From: an uncultured Desulfovibrio sp.
GTDB lineage: Bacteria; Desulfobacterota; Desulfovibrionia; Desulfovibrionales; Desulfovibrionaceae
Direction: 5' to 3'
DNA length: 64,000 nucleotides
Assembly (NCBI GenBank): GCA_913060505.1
Contig: CAJXRQ010000005.1
Location: 1-64,000 of the forward strand
Position numbers and translations under genes: made by a program. Under the pieces are notes generated by a model, which worked only from the letters and a program-made list of their open reading frames with translations, was not told the DNA's origin and ran no database searches. This document shows, piece after piece, positions 51,688 through 60,311 of the stretch (the first letter of the stretch is position 1; each line of letters starts with the position of its first letter).

Positions 51688-52539
51688 ATGTTTATGACTG
51701 CCGCCGCAGGTTTTGCCCTGCCTGATCCGCTGTATGACAACGATCAACTGTTCTTTGCCGAGCCGGGACCGCCATCCGCTTCTTTTCGCATCCAACGGCT
51801 GGGCACATACCTTGTTTCCGACCTTTTCATCGCCAAGCAGACGATCAAGTCCGATTTTGTACACGAACAACGACTGGTCACGCTTTGCAGAGGAAAGGAG
51901 CTTTTCTTTACCGGTCAGCGTTTCAGCCAATGGGATCTGGACGTTTTGCTGTACTGCTCCCTGAACACTTCGCCGCAGGGAAACGATCCCGGAAAATTCC
52001 GCTTTACTCCTGTAGAACTTTTACACGCACTGAACATGCGCAACTCCCCGGCCAACAGGTCTCGGGTTTTCGAAAGCCTGCAACGCCTGCACACGGGCGT
52101 GATCGATATTCGCGGCAGGGATTACCAATACATGACCCGCCTCATGAACCGCGTGCTTGTCGACACCCGCAAGGAGCGCTGCCTTGTTGAAGTCAACGGC
52201 GATGTGGCTGACTGTTTCCGTATGGGCGGCATTGACCGTGGCATCCGCGCCCGCCAGTCCTTGAGCCGAAACGGCCTTGCAAAATGGATTCACGGGGCAA
52301 CCATGGTTTTCCGGGGCGGATTCACCGCCGAGATGGAAAGCCTGCGCCACCTCTGCCATGTAACCGCCGGGCAAAGACACAGTTTCCCCAATATGCTTGC
52401 AAAGGCACTGGAACTGCTGGAGTCCTCCGGCTGCATCGAACATTGGCATATCAACGGCACTTCAATACAGGTGACGTCCCGCTCCATTCGGGAACGGAAA
52501 ACAATGTGCGGCGTTTTCCATCCCGGTGTCTGCTCCTGA
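51688..52539 (+). CDS. TrfA-like replication-initiator-type protein
   Basis: The 283-residue protein resembles plasmid replication initiators of the TrfA type: two winged-helix regions, the first around ELFFTGQRFSQWDLDVLLYC...FRFTPVELLHALN (about 70-120) and the second around ESLRHLCHVTAGQRHSFPNM (about 215-235), ending in a CIEHWHINGTSIQV strand. TrfA binds iterons and opens the plasmid origin. I see no iteron repeats in the flanking DNA, and the neighbours are redox genes, so it may be a domesticated DNA-binding protein or regulator. GGAGGG precedes the ATG. The stop is 13 bp before nadB. Confidence 0.65.
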   Translation: MFMTAAAGFALPDPLYDNDQLFFAEPGPPSASFRIQRLGTYLVSDLFIAKQTIKSDFVHEQRLVTLCRGKELFFTGQRFSQWDLDVLLYCSLNTSPQGNDPGKFRFTPVELLHALNMRNSPANRSRVFESLQRLHTGVIDIRGRDYQYMTRLMNRVLVDTRKERCLVEVNGDVADCFRMGGIDRGIRARQSLSRNGLAKWIHGATMVFRGGFTAEMESLRHLCHVTAGQRHSFPNMLAKALELLESSGCIEHWHINGTSIQVTSRSIRERKTMCGVFHPGVCS

Positions 52540-52552
52540 GGGAGAAATCCTC

Positions 52553-54139
52553 ATGCCTTCCACCAGAATCAAAACGCAGGCGCTCGTCATCGGTTCCGGC
52601 ATTGCCGGGGCCAGTTGCGCGCTGACCATCGCGGCCAAGGGGCACAAGGTAGTTCTGATCAGCGCCGGTGCAACCCCGGGCGACGGCAACACGGCCTATG
52701 CACAGGGCGGCATCGTTGCAAGGGGCAAGGAAGATTCCCCGGCTCTGCTCTCAAAGGACATGCATACGGCAGGCTGGAGCTACAACCATACGGCAGCCGT
52801 TAAGCATCTCGCAGCCCATGGGCCGGAGATTGTGGAAGAACTGCTCATCCGCAAGCTGAACGTTCCTTTTGCCATAAAGGAAGATGGTTCGGAATATGAC
52901 ATGACCCGCGAGGGCGGGCACTCGGTCAACCGCGTACTTTATTGCGGCGATTACACGGGGCGGGCCATTACGGACGCCCTCAACATGGCCCTGGAAGAAG
53001 ACCCGAACATTCGCATAGAAACGGGCCGAACGGCTGTAGACCTGATAACAAGCCTCCACCATACCACCCGGCTGGCGTTCCGATACGGCCGCATCAACCA
53101 ATGCCTCGGGGCGTATGTATACAACAACGCCACCGGACATGTGGAAACGATGTTGGCGGACTATACGGTTCTGGCCACAGGCGGACTGGGCCGCATCTTC
53201 CTTCATTCCACCAACAGCGGATGTTGCGTGGGCGGTGCGCTGACCATGGCTCACCGCTGCGGCGCTCGCCTGATGAATGCCGAGTTCATGCAGTTTCACC
53301 CCACGACTCTGTATAGCCGCTCCAAGCGCCGCTTCCTCATTACGGAAGCCATGCGCGGGGAAGGCGCACACCTGACGGACGGCAAAGGGCGGCGATTTAT
53401 GGAGCAATACGATTCCCGCAAGGAGCTGGCTCCTCGTGACATCGTTTCCCGCGCCATCGTGGATACGCTGCAACGAAGCGGCGAGGAATGCGTTTTTCTG
53501 GACTGCCGCCCCGTCGAACACGACCTGCCCACACGTTTCCCCACGATATACAAGCACTGCCTCGCACTGGGCCTGGACATACGCAAAGACCCCATTCCGG
53601 TTGTTCCCGGTGCGCATTACCATTGTGGCGGGGTGTATTCGGACGTCAACGGAAGAACAAGCCTTGAGCGGCTCTTCGCCATCGGTGAATGCAGTTGTAC
53701 CGGTGTCCATGGTGCCAACAGGCTCGCCAGCACATCACTGCTGGAAGGCGTGTTGTGGGGGCACAACGCCGGGGAGTTCATCGGCAGGAGATTATCCCGG
53801 AAAACAGGCGCGAACAAACGGTTACTGGACTCCATACCGGATTGGAAACATCCGGGGCAGGTTCAGAACGAAGACCCGGCTCTCATCGCTCAGGACTGGA
53901 TGAACATCCGGTCCACCATGTGGAACTATGCAGGGATCAACCGCACCGAACAACGACTTGCCCGTGCCTGCGAGGATTTGCGAGTGCTCATCAAGGATCT
54001 GACCAATTTCTATAAAAGGACGCCCCTGTCAAAACCGCTCATTGATCTTTACCACGGCTGTTATGCAGCCTATATAGTAGCCATGTCCGCCCTGAACAAT
54101 AAACAGTCCATTGGCTGCCACGCATTGCAGGACGATTGA
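52553..54139 (+). CDS. nadB: L-aspartate oxidase
   Basis: The 528-residue flavoprotein belongs to the NadB/succinate dehydrogenase family: FAD motif ALVIGSGIAGASCALTIA near 8-25, MQFHPTTLY near 247-255, GAHYHCGGV near 360, and the NadB-type GECSCTGVHGANRLASTSLLEG near 382-403. It oxidises L-aspartate to iminoaspartate for NAD synthesis, using fumarate or O2. GAGGGAG precedes the ATG at 52553. nadA and nadC are not in the window, so a fumarate-linked side role is possible. Confidence 0.88.
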   Translation: MPSTRIKTQALVIGSGIAGASCALTIAAKGHKVVLISAGATPGDGNTAYAQGGIVARGKEDSPALLSKDMHTAGWSYNHTAAVKHLAAHGPEIVEELLIRKLNVPFAIKEDGSEYDMTREGGHSVNRVLYCGDYTGRAITDALNMALEEDPNIRIETGRTAVDLITSLHHTTRLAFRYGRINQCLGAYVYNNATGHVETMLADYTVLATGGLGRIFLHSTNSGCCVGGALTMAHRCGARLMNAEFMQFHPTTLYSRSKRRFLITEAMRGEGAHLTDGKGRRFMEQYDSRKELAPRDIVSRAIVDTLQRSGEECVFLDCRPVEHDLPTRFPTIYKHCLALGLDIRKDPIPVVPGAHYHCGGVYSDVNGRTSLERLFAIGECSCTGVHGANRLASTSLLEGVLWGHNAGEFIGRRLSRKTGANKRLLDSIPDWKHPGQVQNEDPALIAQDWMNIRSTMWNYAGINRTEQRLARACEDLRVLIKDLTNFYKRTPLSKPLIDLYHGCYAAYIVAMSALNNKQSIGCHALQDD

Positions 54140-54153
54140 CCGGGAGGAAAAAC

Positions 54154-54417
54154 ATGGCATCAACGATCAAACTGTATGCCCTGAGCACCTGCCCCCACTG
54201 CTCGCAGGCCGGGGAATTGCTGGAAGCTCTTGTCGGACCGGACGGTTTTGAACACATCTACGTGGACAGGCTCTTCGGTGACAAACGAAACGATACGATG
54301 CGGGAACTACGCACCATCAATCCGGAAATGTCCTTCCCCACATTAATCATCGATGGGGAAGTCATAACCGGCTTCAAGGAAAAGCGTATCCGGAAGTTGC
54401 TTAAGAAAACGGATTAA
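54154..54417 (+). CDS. Glutaredoxin-like protein
   Basis: The 87-residue protein has a thioredoxin fold with the active site STCPHCSQA near residues 10-18, a cis-Pro region (MSFPTLIIDG) and a GFKEKRIRKLL end. CPHC resembles glutaredoxin-like thiol reductases of anaerobes. GGGAGGA precedes the ATG at 54154, 14 bp after nadB. Its stop overlaps the stop of the convergent minus-strand gene by 4 bp. Confidence 0.85.
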   Translation: MASTIKLYALSTCPHCSQAGELLEALVGPDGFEHIYVDRLFGDKRNDTMRELRTINPEMSFPTLIIDGEVITGFKEKRIRKLLKKTD

Positions 54418-55565
54418 ACATGCTCCGCCACCGGACATCCGGAAAGAATCTCGCGAGTCAGGGCTTCGGGATCAATGCCCAATTCCCTTTCAAAACGGCG
54501 CAAAACCTGCTTGCCGCGTTTATGGCGCCCGGTAATGGCCCGGCGGGCATCCGGTATATGCCCGTAGCGAGCCATCTTGTCTCCGTATCGCTCGTCCAGT
54601 GAAACGGGCGTCACGCCATGAATCAATTTGTCTGCCAGAAAAACAATTTCCTTTTCCGTGATGGGGTCGCCGGGCAAAAGAACCAGATCCGAATGATGTC
54701 GTACGATGTCCGCAGCATCCTCAAATCCATGAATGGCAAGCCATTCCCCGCCAATGGCGTCATGACGTTTCAAGCCCTTGCCTACGTCGTGCGTCAGTGC
54801 GGCCCCTTCCACAAAACAACGATCCAGCCGATCCTGCCCGAAACGTTGGCCGTTCAACATGTCACAGAAACGAACGCTGACACGCGCCACGGCCCGGCAG
54901 TGTTCGCGAGTCTCGTGGGGAGTGGAATACATGTTCCAAAGCTGTTCACATTCATCAGGAAACGGATATTTCAGGCCAACATGTTGTCTGGCGACAGAAT
55001 AGTCTTCGGCGGTTTCCAAAGCGCGCAAAACCCCGCGGTCAACCACATCCATATCTGAGGCCTCGGAGTCAAAACGACTCAGCAAAGTGCAAAGCGTTTC
55101 CTCTTCCGTGTGCTCCAGCATGCGCGGCACAAGCTTGCTGTGCACCAACGGCGGGTATCCTCTTTTGCCCTGAAACCGTGGATACAGAATGGAAGCATCC
55201 TCTTTTTCAAATGCCTGAATCAGCCGGGTTACGGTCTTGGCGCGAACAAGAGGACGATTTACAGGCAAAATAAAGAATCCTGAAACATCCCGCTGAAATT
55301 CCCTGACACCCGTCATGAGAGAAAAAAGAACCCCCTGCCCTCCATCGCTTTCGTATACGACTTCGGCTCCGGAATTCTCTGCCGTTTCCTCCAACTTCCG
55401 ATTCGTTTTTTTCCCCACTACGACAATCTGCCGGACATCGTTGGCCCAGAACAAATCCACGCAACGGGACAGAACACTCTCCGCCCCAAAGGAAAATAAC
55501 GGATTGAAGCGGCACTTCCCGGAGCAAAATTCGTCCGCGAAAATAATGGCCGCCAGCTTCTTCAT
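54414..55565 (-). CDS. MobA-like nucleotidyltransferase fused to HD domain
   Basis: The 383-residue protein has an N-terminal MobA/MocA-like domain (1-195) and a C-terminal HD hydrolase domain (about 215-340, HETREHCRAVARVS, LTHDVGKGLKRHD, IVRHHSD). The usual LAAGxSxRMG nucleotide-binding loop is replaced by FADEFCSGKCRFN, although PVNRPLVRAKTV keeps the family's PxDxP region in altered form. It is encoded downstream of mop, so it may mature or sort the molybdenum cofactor (MocA-type) or regulate it. The exact reaction is unknown. Confidence 0.82.
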   Translation of the reverse strand: MKKLAAIIFADEFCSGKCRFNPLFSFGAESVLSRCVDLFWANDVRQIVVVGKKTNRKLEETAENSGAEVVYESDGGQGVLFSLMTGVREFQRDVSGFFILPVNRPLVRAKTVTRLIQAFEKEDASILYPRFQGKRGYPPLVHSKLVPRMLEHTEEETLCTLLSRFDSEASDMDVVDRGVLRALETAEDYSVARQHVGLKYPFPDECEQLWNMYSTPHETREHCRAVARVSVRFCDMLNGQRFGQDRLDRCFVEGAALTHDVGKGLKRHDAIGGEWLAIHGFEDAADIVRHHSDLVLLPGDPITEKEIVFLADKLIHGVTPVSLDERYGDKMARYGHIPDARRAITGRHKRGKQVLRRFERELGIDPEALTREILSGCPVAEHV

Positions 55566-55715
55566 AACCAGCCTCCTCGACGTTCAATCAGAACCGGATG
55601 GCACAGGAACGGTTTCCGATTCTAAAGAGCCCAGATGACAAGGTAGACGACAGAGCGAAGGGAAGCAAGCCCACATGTAAAAATGTTTATTACTTTATTG
55701 GAAAGTGATTGTCCG

Positions 55716-55753
55716 TTCAAAAAAGAAGCGGCCCGCGCAAAAGCACGGGCCGC
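55716..55753 (-). terminator. Terminator downstream of mop
   Basis: An 11-bp stem with one mismatch (55728-55738 with 55743-55753) has a 4-nt loop and TTCTTTTTT following on the minus strand. Confidence 0.85.
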
Positions 55754-55783
55754 CAACAGAGAGTGTCGGGAATGGCTTTTCAG

Positions 55784-58501
55784 CTAGCCTTTGAGGCCGG
55801 CCAGAATCTTTTCAGGCCGTGCGGGGAGTTCCTTGATGCGAACGCCGCAGGCGTTGTAGATGCCGTTGATGATGGCCGGGTGCGGACCGCAGAGCGGCAC
55901 TTCGCCGACGCCGGAGGCGCCGAACGGGCCATCGGCACGCGGGGTTTCCACGTAGATGATGTCCATCTTGTCCGGGATATCCTTGATGTACGGAAGACCG
56001 GCGCCCACCATGGTGGAGTGCTTTTTGATGTCTTCGTAATCTTCGGTCAGGGCCAGGCCGATACCCTGGGCCAGGCCGCCGTAGATCTGGCCGTCGACCA
56101 GCAGGAAGTTGTTGACCGTGCCGATGTCGGCAACCATGGTCATGCCTTCCACTGAGGTCTTGCCGGTAGCGAGTTCCACGGCAACTTCGGCCATGAACAC
56201 GCCGTACATGTAGCAGCAGAACGGGTTGCCCTGTCCGTTTTCGTCGCAGTCGTTGGCCGGGGCGGTGAACTTGCCGTAGTAGCGCAGTTCCTTCTTGTCG
56301 GCCACCATCTCTTCATAGGTGCGGAAGCCGCCTTCGGGCTTTTTCATGGCCGCAACGAGCTGGTCGCAGGCGTTCTTGGTGGCCTGTCCGACCATGACCT
56401 GCGAACGGGAACCGCCAGCCGGGCCGGCGTTGGGGGCCTTGCTGGTGTCGCCGATGACGATGTGGATCTGCTCGGGGCTCAGGCCCAGAGGACGCAGGGC
56501 TTCGTGGGCAGTACCCAGGGAACCCATGTCCGCGCCCTGACCGTGGTCACCCCAGCAGGTGTAGATGGTCACGGTGCCGTCTTCGTTCAGAGCGGCATCG
56601 GCTTCCGCGGTGTCCGGTCCGTCAAGGCCGGAGGCGTATACGGCCACGGCAACACCCACGCCGCGCTTGATGGCGTCCGTGGAGTCCTGCTCGGCCTTTT
56701 TCTTGGCTTCTTCATATTTGGGACGCAGCTTGTCGATCATCTCGGGCAGGCTGTAGACTTCGGGATCCTGGCCGGTTGGCGTGGTGGAACCTTCGCGGTA
56801 CACGTTCTTGTAACGCAGTTCCAGCGGGTCCATGCCCAGTTTTTCGGCCAGCTCGTCCATCAGCACTTCGGACGGGAACTCGGCTTCCGGTCCGCCGTAG
56901 CCGCGGAATGCTGCACCCCAGCAGTGGTTGGTGCACACGGTGCGGCCTTCACCACGGATGGACGGGATGTCGTAACCGGCACCGATGAACTGTGCGCCGC
57001 GCAGGGTCAGCAGGTCACCGAATTCCGAGTACGGGCCGTGGTCCACGGTCCAGTCGGTTTCCATGCCCAGCAGCTTGCCGTCATTGGTGGCGGCCATGCG
57101 CACGGAGGTGAACTGCGGCGAGCGCTTACCGGTGTAGGTCTGCTGCTGGTGCCAGTCATAGTTCAGGTAGCACAGGCGGCCGGTAGCCATGGAGGCCACG
57201 CCCACCAACGCTTCCATGGTCGGCGAGAACTTGTACCCGAAGGTGCCGCCCGTGGGGTTCTGGACCATGACGATATTTTCAGGCTCCACGCCGATGCCCG
57301 GAGCGATCATGTACAGGTGCAGGTGCAGGCCGATGGACTTGGAATGGATGACCAGCTTGCCCTCGTCGTTTTCGTAGGCGAATCCCACGTCCGGCTCGAT
57401 GGGCATGTGCGGCTGGCGCTGCGTGTAGTAGTCGCCTTCCACGACCACGTCGGCCTTGTCGAAGATCGGCTTGGTGTCGTCACCCTTGGCGACCTTCTGG
57501 ATGTAGTAAACGTTGGGTGTGCCCGGATGGATTTCGATGGCGTCGTCGGCCATGGCTTCCGGGGCGCTCATGTATTCGGGGAGCTGTTCCAGCTCGACCT
57601 TGACCTTCTTGGCCGCGGCACGGGCGTTTTCATCCGTGTCCGCGCACACGATGGCAATGGCGTCGCCGTACTGGAACACCTTTTCGTCGCAAAGGATCGG
57701 ACGATCCCAACCGTCACCCTTGTTGGTGGGGAAGGTGATCAGGCCCGTGATGCGGTTCTTGCCCTTGACGTCCTTGTGCGTCACCACCTTGAACACGCCG
57801 GGCATGGCCTCGGCTTCGCTGGTGTCGATGGACAAAATGTTTGCGTGGGAGACTTCCGCCTGAACCAGCGCGCAATGCAGGCTGCCCGGGGGCAGGTGCA
57901 GGCCCAGGTCGGCGCCGAAGTCCCAGGTGCCGGTAACCTTGGCCACGGCGTTCGGACGCGGGTACTTGGTACCCCAGATGCGGCCGTCTTCGGGAAGCTT
58001 GAAAATCAGGTCGTCCATGGTCTTTTCGCCACGCATGACTTCCGCGGCGGCCATGACAGCGTCCACCAGCGGCTTGTAGCCCGTGCAACGGCAGGCGTTG
58101 CGATGCTTCTGGAACCAGTCGCGAACTTCCTCACGAGTCGGGGACGGATTGGATTCCAGCAGCGCCACCGTGGATACGATGAAGCCCGGAGAACAGAAAC
58201 CGCACTGGGCTCCGCCGTAAGCAATCCAAGACATCTGAACCGGATGCAGACGATCCGGACTGCCAACACCCTCAAGCGTGCGGATCTGGGAGTATTCCTT
58301 GATCCGTTTCCATTTGCGAGTGCACGAACGGATCACTTTGCCGTCCATGATGATCGAACAGCTACCGCACTGGCCCGTGCCGCAACCGACCTTTACACTC
58401 GTCAGACCCAGGTTCTCGCGCAGGACCAGAGCCAGGGATTTGTCACCCTCGGCCACAACCATGCGTTCGACACCGTTGACCTTGATCGTTTTCTTGAGCA
58501 T
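55784..58501 (-). CDS. mop: Molybdenum aldehyde oxidoreductase
   Basis: The 905-residue enzyme is very similar in length (907) and motifs to Desulfovibrio gigas Mop. It has a plant-type [2Fe-2S] domain (VGCGTGQCGSCS near 38-49), a helical second [2Fe-2S] domain (GGAQCGFCSPG, RNACRCTGYKP), then molybdopterin domains (PTGGTFGYKFSPT, TNHCWGAAFRGYGG, DHGQGADMGSLGTAHEALRP, GASGVGEVPLCGPHPAIING with the active-site Glu). It oxidises aldehydes such as acetaldehyde to acids using the MCD cofactor, without flavin. It is the second gene after the moeA-like gene on the minus strand and likely shares its sigma-54 promoter. Confidence 0.97.
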   Translation of the reverse strand: MLKKTIKVNGVERMVVAEGDKSLALVLRENLGLTSVKVGCGTGQCGSCSIIMDGKVIRSCTRKWKRIKEYSQIRTLEGVGSPDRLHPVQMSWIAYGGAQCGFCSPGFIVSTVALLESNPSPTREEVRDWFQKHRNACRCTGYKPLVDAVMAAAEVMRGEKTMDDLIFKLPEDGRIWGTKYPRPNAVAKVTGTWDFGADLGLHLPPGSLHCALVQAEVSHANILSIDTSEAEAMPGVFKVVTHKDVKGKNRITGLITFPTNKGDGWDRPILCDEKVFQYGDAIAIVCADTDENARAAAKKVKVELEQLPEYMSAPEAMADDAIEIHPGTPNVYYIQKVAKGDDTKPIFDKADVVVEGDYYTQRQPHMPIEPDVGFAYENDEGKLVIHSKSIGLHLHLYMIAPGIGVEPENIVMVQNPTGGTFGYKFSPTMEALVGVASMATGRLCYLNYDWHQQQTYTGKRSPQFTSVRMAATNDGKLLGMETDWTVDHGPYSEFGDLLTLRGAQFIGAGYDIPSIRGEGRTVCTNHCWGAAFRGYGGPEAEFPSEVLMDELAEKLGMDPLELRYKNVYREGSTTPTGQDPEVYSLPEMIDKLRPKYEEAKKKAEQDSTDAIKRGVGVAVAVYASGLDGPDTAEADAALNEDGTVTIYTCWGDHGQGADMGSLGTAHEALRPLGLSPEQIHIVIGDTSKAPNAGPAGGSRSQVMVGQATKNACDQLVAAMKKPEGGFRTYEEMVADKKELRYYGKFTAPANDCDENGQGNPFCCYMYGVFMAEVAVELATGKTSVEGMTMVADIGTVNNFLLVDGQIYGGLAQGIGLALTEDYEDIKKHSTMVGAGLPYIKDIPDKMDIIYVETPRADGPFGASGVGEVPLCGPHPAIINGIYNACGVRIKELPARPEKILAGLKG

Positions 58502-58547
58502 CCGAAAGTCCTCCTTGTTCGGATTTGAGCTTTCAACCTATCATCAC

Positions 58548-58565
58548 CCCCTCCTGCAGGAGGGG
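58548..58565 (-). other. Perfect palindrome between the MoeA-like gene and mop
   Basis: CCCCTCCTGCAGGAGGGG is an 18-bp perfect palindrome in the 71-bp gap, forming a stable hairpin without a T run. It is probably an mRNA-processing or stability element that separates mop from the upstream gene. Confidence 0.55.
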
Positions 58566-58572
58566 TCTATCG

Positions 58573-59595
58573 CTATACCGCCTTGCCGAACGGGCAAATC
58601 GGGAACCGGCAGGTCTCGCAGCCAGCGCAAAAACCACCGTGACCAAGCGCCACGATGTCTTCACGGGTGACCTTCTCACCCACCAGTATGCGGGGAACTA
58701 TCAAATCGAAAATCGAAGCGCGGTAATACATCACGCAGCCGGGCAGGCCCACGATGGGCACGCCGTTCAGATACGCCAGCATGAACATCGCTCCCGGGAA
58801 CGTGGGAGAACCGTAGGTCACCACCTCCGCGCCCGTGGCACGGATGGCCGCTGGCGTCTGGTCGTCCGGGTCCACGGACATGCCGCCCGTCAGAACGACC
58901 ATGGTCGCGCCGTTGTCGATGAACTCCAGAACCGCGTCACGAGCCATTTCAAGCTTGTCGTCCACAAACACCTGACCAGCGATCTTCGAGCCCATGGACT
59001 CGAACTTGCGCCGCACCACCGGACCGAAACGGTCCCGGATGCGTCCGTGAAAGACTTCGCTCCCCGTCGTCACAACGCCAACGTTGTACTCAAGGAACGG
59101 CTTGACCCGAAGCACCGGGCCGGTCTCGCTACAGATCTCCTCCACCCGGCGGACACGCTCCTCGTCCACCACCAGAGGAACCACACGGGTTCCCGCTATG
59201 GCCCGCGGCTCCTTCACCAAAAGCCCGTCGTGCATCGTGGCCACAACGACCTCTTCCACCGAGTTCACCCGGTTCAAAGCCGCCACGTCCACACGCAAAA
59301 GGCCGGGAGATGCCGTCAGGTTCACCCGCCCCTCGCACACGCTGCTCAGGCTCAATCCCGGACCTGCCACCGCACTGGCGATCCGGCGTGCTGCCTCGTT
59401 TTCATGAATCTGACCCTCAGCCAGATCAAGCACGTAAATGTGCTCCTTGCCTATCTCCAGAAGCAGGGGAATGTCCTCCTCGCTGATGACATGCCCCTTC
59501 CGAAAGGCCGGCCCTTTGGACTCGCCGGGTACGATGCGCGTCATGTCATGACACAGCACCATGCCCACGGCCTCTTCTACAGGTACTGCCTGCAT
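58573..59595 (-). CDS. MoeA-like molybdopterin-binding protein
   Basis: The 340-residue protein has the MoCF-biosynthesis (MogA/MoeA-type) domain at about 170-320: VGVVTTGSEVFHGRI, VVLTGGMSVDPDDQT, GLPGCVMYY. The N-terminal part is not the usual MoeA domain set, and the C-terminus is a Cys-rich tail (FCAGCETCRFPICPFG). Such proteins occur near xanthine-oxidase-type enzymes and are thought to help insert molybdenum or mature the cofactor. GGAGG fixes the start at 59595. The next gene is mop, its likely client. Confidence 0.87.
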   Translation of the reverse strand: MQAVPVEEAVGMVLCHDMTRIVPGESKGPAFRKGHVISEEDIPLLLEIGKEHIYVLDLAEGQIHENEAARRIASAVAGPGLSLSSVCEGRVNLTASPGLLRVDVAALNRVNSVEEVVVATMHDGLLVKEPRAIAGTRVVPLVVDEERVRRVEEICSETGPVLRVKPFLEYNVGVVTTGSEVFHGRIRDRFGPVVRRKFESMGSKIAGQVFVDDKLEMARDAVLEFIDNGATMVVLTGGMSVDPDDQTPAAIRATGAEVVTYGSPTFPGAMFMLAYLNGVPIVGLPGCVMYYRASIFDLIVPRILVGEKVTREDIVALGHGGFCAGCETCRFPICPFGKAV

Positions 59596-59818
59596 TGTGG
59601 AAACAACCTCCATAATTCAATTTGGAACGACCCCATTCAAACGACCCGCCACCCGGCCAAGCCACCGCTCAAACAAGCCCCCGGAAAGATGGTAGAAAAA
59701 AATTTCGCCCGTCACGGAAAGCCTGTCCTTATCCACAGAAACAAAAAATGACCTGACGACCCTCACATGTACGCCAAGTCGGATTTCTGTGGCTCACTGT
59801 TTGGACGAGATTTCCAAA

Positions 59819-59835
59819 AGCAAATACCAGACCAA
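59819..59835 (-). promoter_or_regulatory. Sigma-54 promoter of the moeA-like/mop genes
   Basis: TTGGTCTGGTATTTGCT on the minus strand has GG and GC at exact sigma-54 spacing, though positions 5-7 deviate from the consensus. Transcription would start about 210 bp before the MoeA-like gene. Confidence 0.65.
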
Positions 59836-59922
59836 CAATTTAATCATTAATTTACAGTATGTTGCAAAATCAACACTTACATTTTCTTTGAAGACTGTAG
59901 CAAAATGACCCAAAAAAAAGGC

Positions 59923-59949
59923 TTATTCCTGCTATATAGATAGGAATAA
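59923..59949. repeat. Long inverted repeat in the mop promoter
   Basis: TTATTCCT and AGGAATAA flank CTATATAG, forming a nearly perfect 27-bp palindrome between the promoter and the activator sites. It may be a further operator. Confidence 0.45.
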
Positions 59950-59987
59950 TGCGGAAATACCTTTGCCCCCCAAGGCATTATGCCGGT

Positions 59988-60004
59988 TGTGTCATAATGA
60001 TACA
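59988..60004 (-). promoter_or_regulatory. Proximal activator site of mop (UAS1)
   Basis: TGTGTCATAATGATACA (plus strand) is a palindrome centred 164 bp upstream of the -24 GG. Read in the direction of mop transcription it matches the adh site 42563-42579 at 15 of 17 positions. Confidence 0.75.
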
Positions 60005-60018
60005 TTTTTTTTGGCATT

Positions 60019-60035
60019 TGGGTCAAAATGACCAC
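60019..60035 (-). promoter_or_regulatory. Distal activator site of mop (UAS2)
   Basis: TGGGTCAAAATGACCAC (plus strand), with a GGTCA/TGACC core, is centred 31 bp upstream of UAS1, the same spacing as at adh. It matches the adh site 42532-42548 at 13 of 17 positions in the same orientation. Confidence 0.6.
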
Positions 60036-60311
60036 CTTAACCAATTGAAAAGAAATACAAAGATTTTAGCACAAAATAGAGGGAAAAGTTATGCAGGTTT
60101 CTTTAGCGAGCCACATTCACAACAACATCTGTCCTCGTGTCTTTCCAAAACCTGTCAAGCATTTCACGGTTGCCTTTTCTTATCCATTTCCTGTCCTGTT
60201 TCGTCCTTTTCCTCCCGCCAGCACCTGATTTCCCAAATCCCGTGGTACAATCCTCCGCCGTTTGCAATGCGCCATGCGCGCACCACAACCCAAATATCAA
60301 GGAGAGTTATC

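Larger units (their letters stand above)
59596..60311. other. Regulatory intergenic region between the MoeA-like gene and the TGA-interrupted gene
   Basis: This 716-bp stretch is markedly AT-rich. It holds a sigma-54 promoter, a long hairpin and two palindromic activator sites (listed separately). I see no credible gene; short frames lack ribosome-binding sites and family resemblance. Confidence 0.65.

Noticed and set aside
56462..58528. A 688-codon open frame on the plus strand opposite mop
   Set aside because: It is antisense to a clear mop gene, rich in His, Val and Gly in low-complexity order, and has no family resemblance. It results from the codon use of mop.
58502..58572. Molybdenum-cofactor riboswitch before mop
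   Set aside because: The gap is only 71 bp and contains a single short palindrome, too small for the Moco aptamer.
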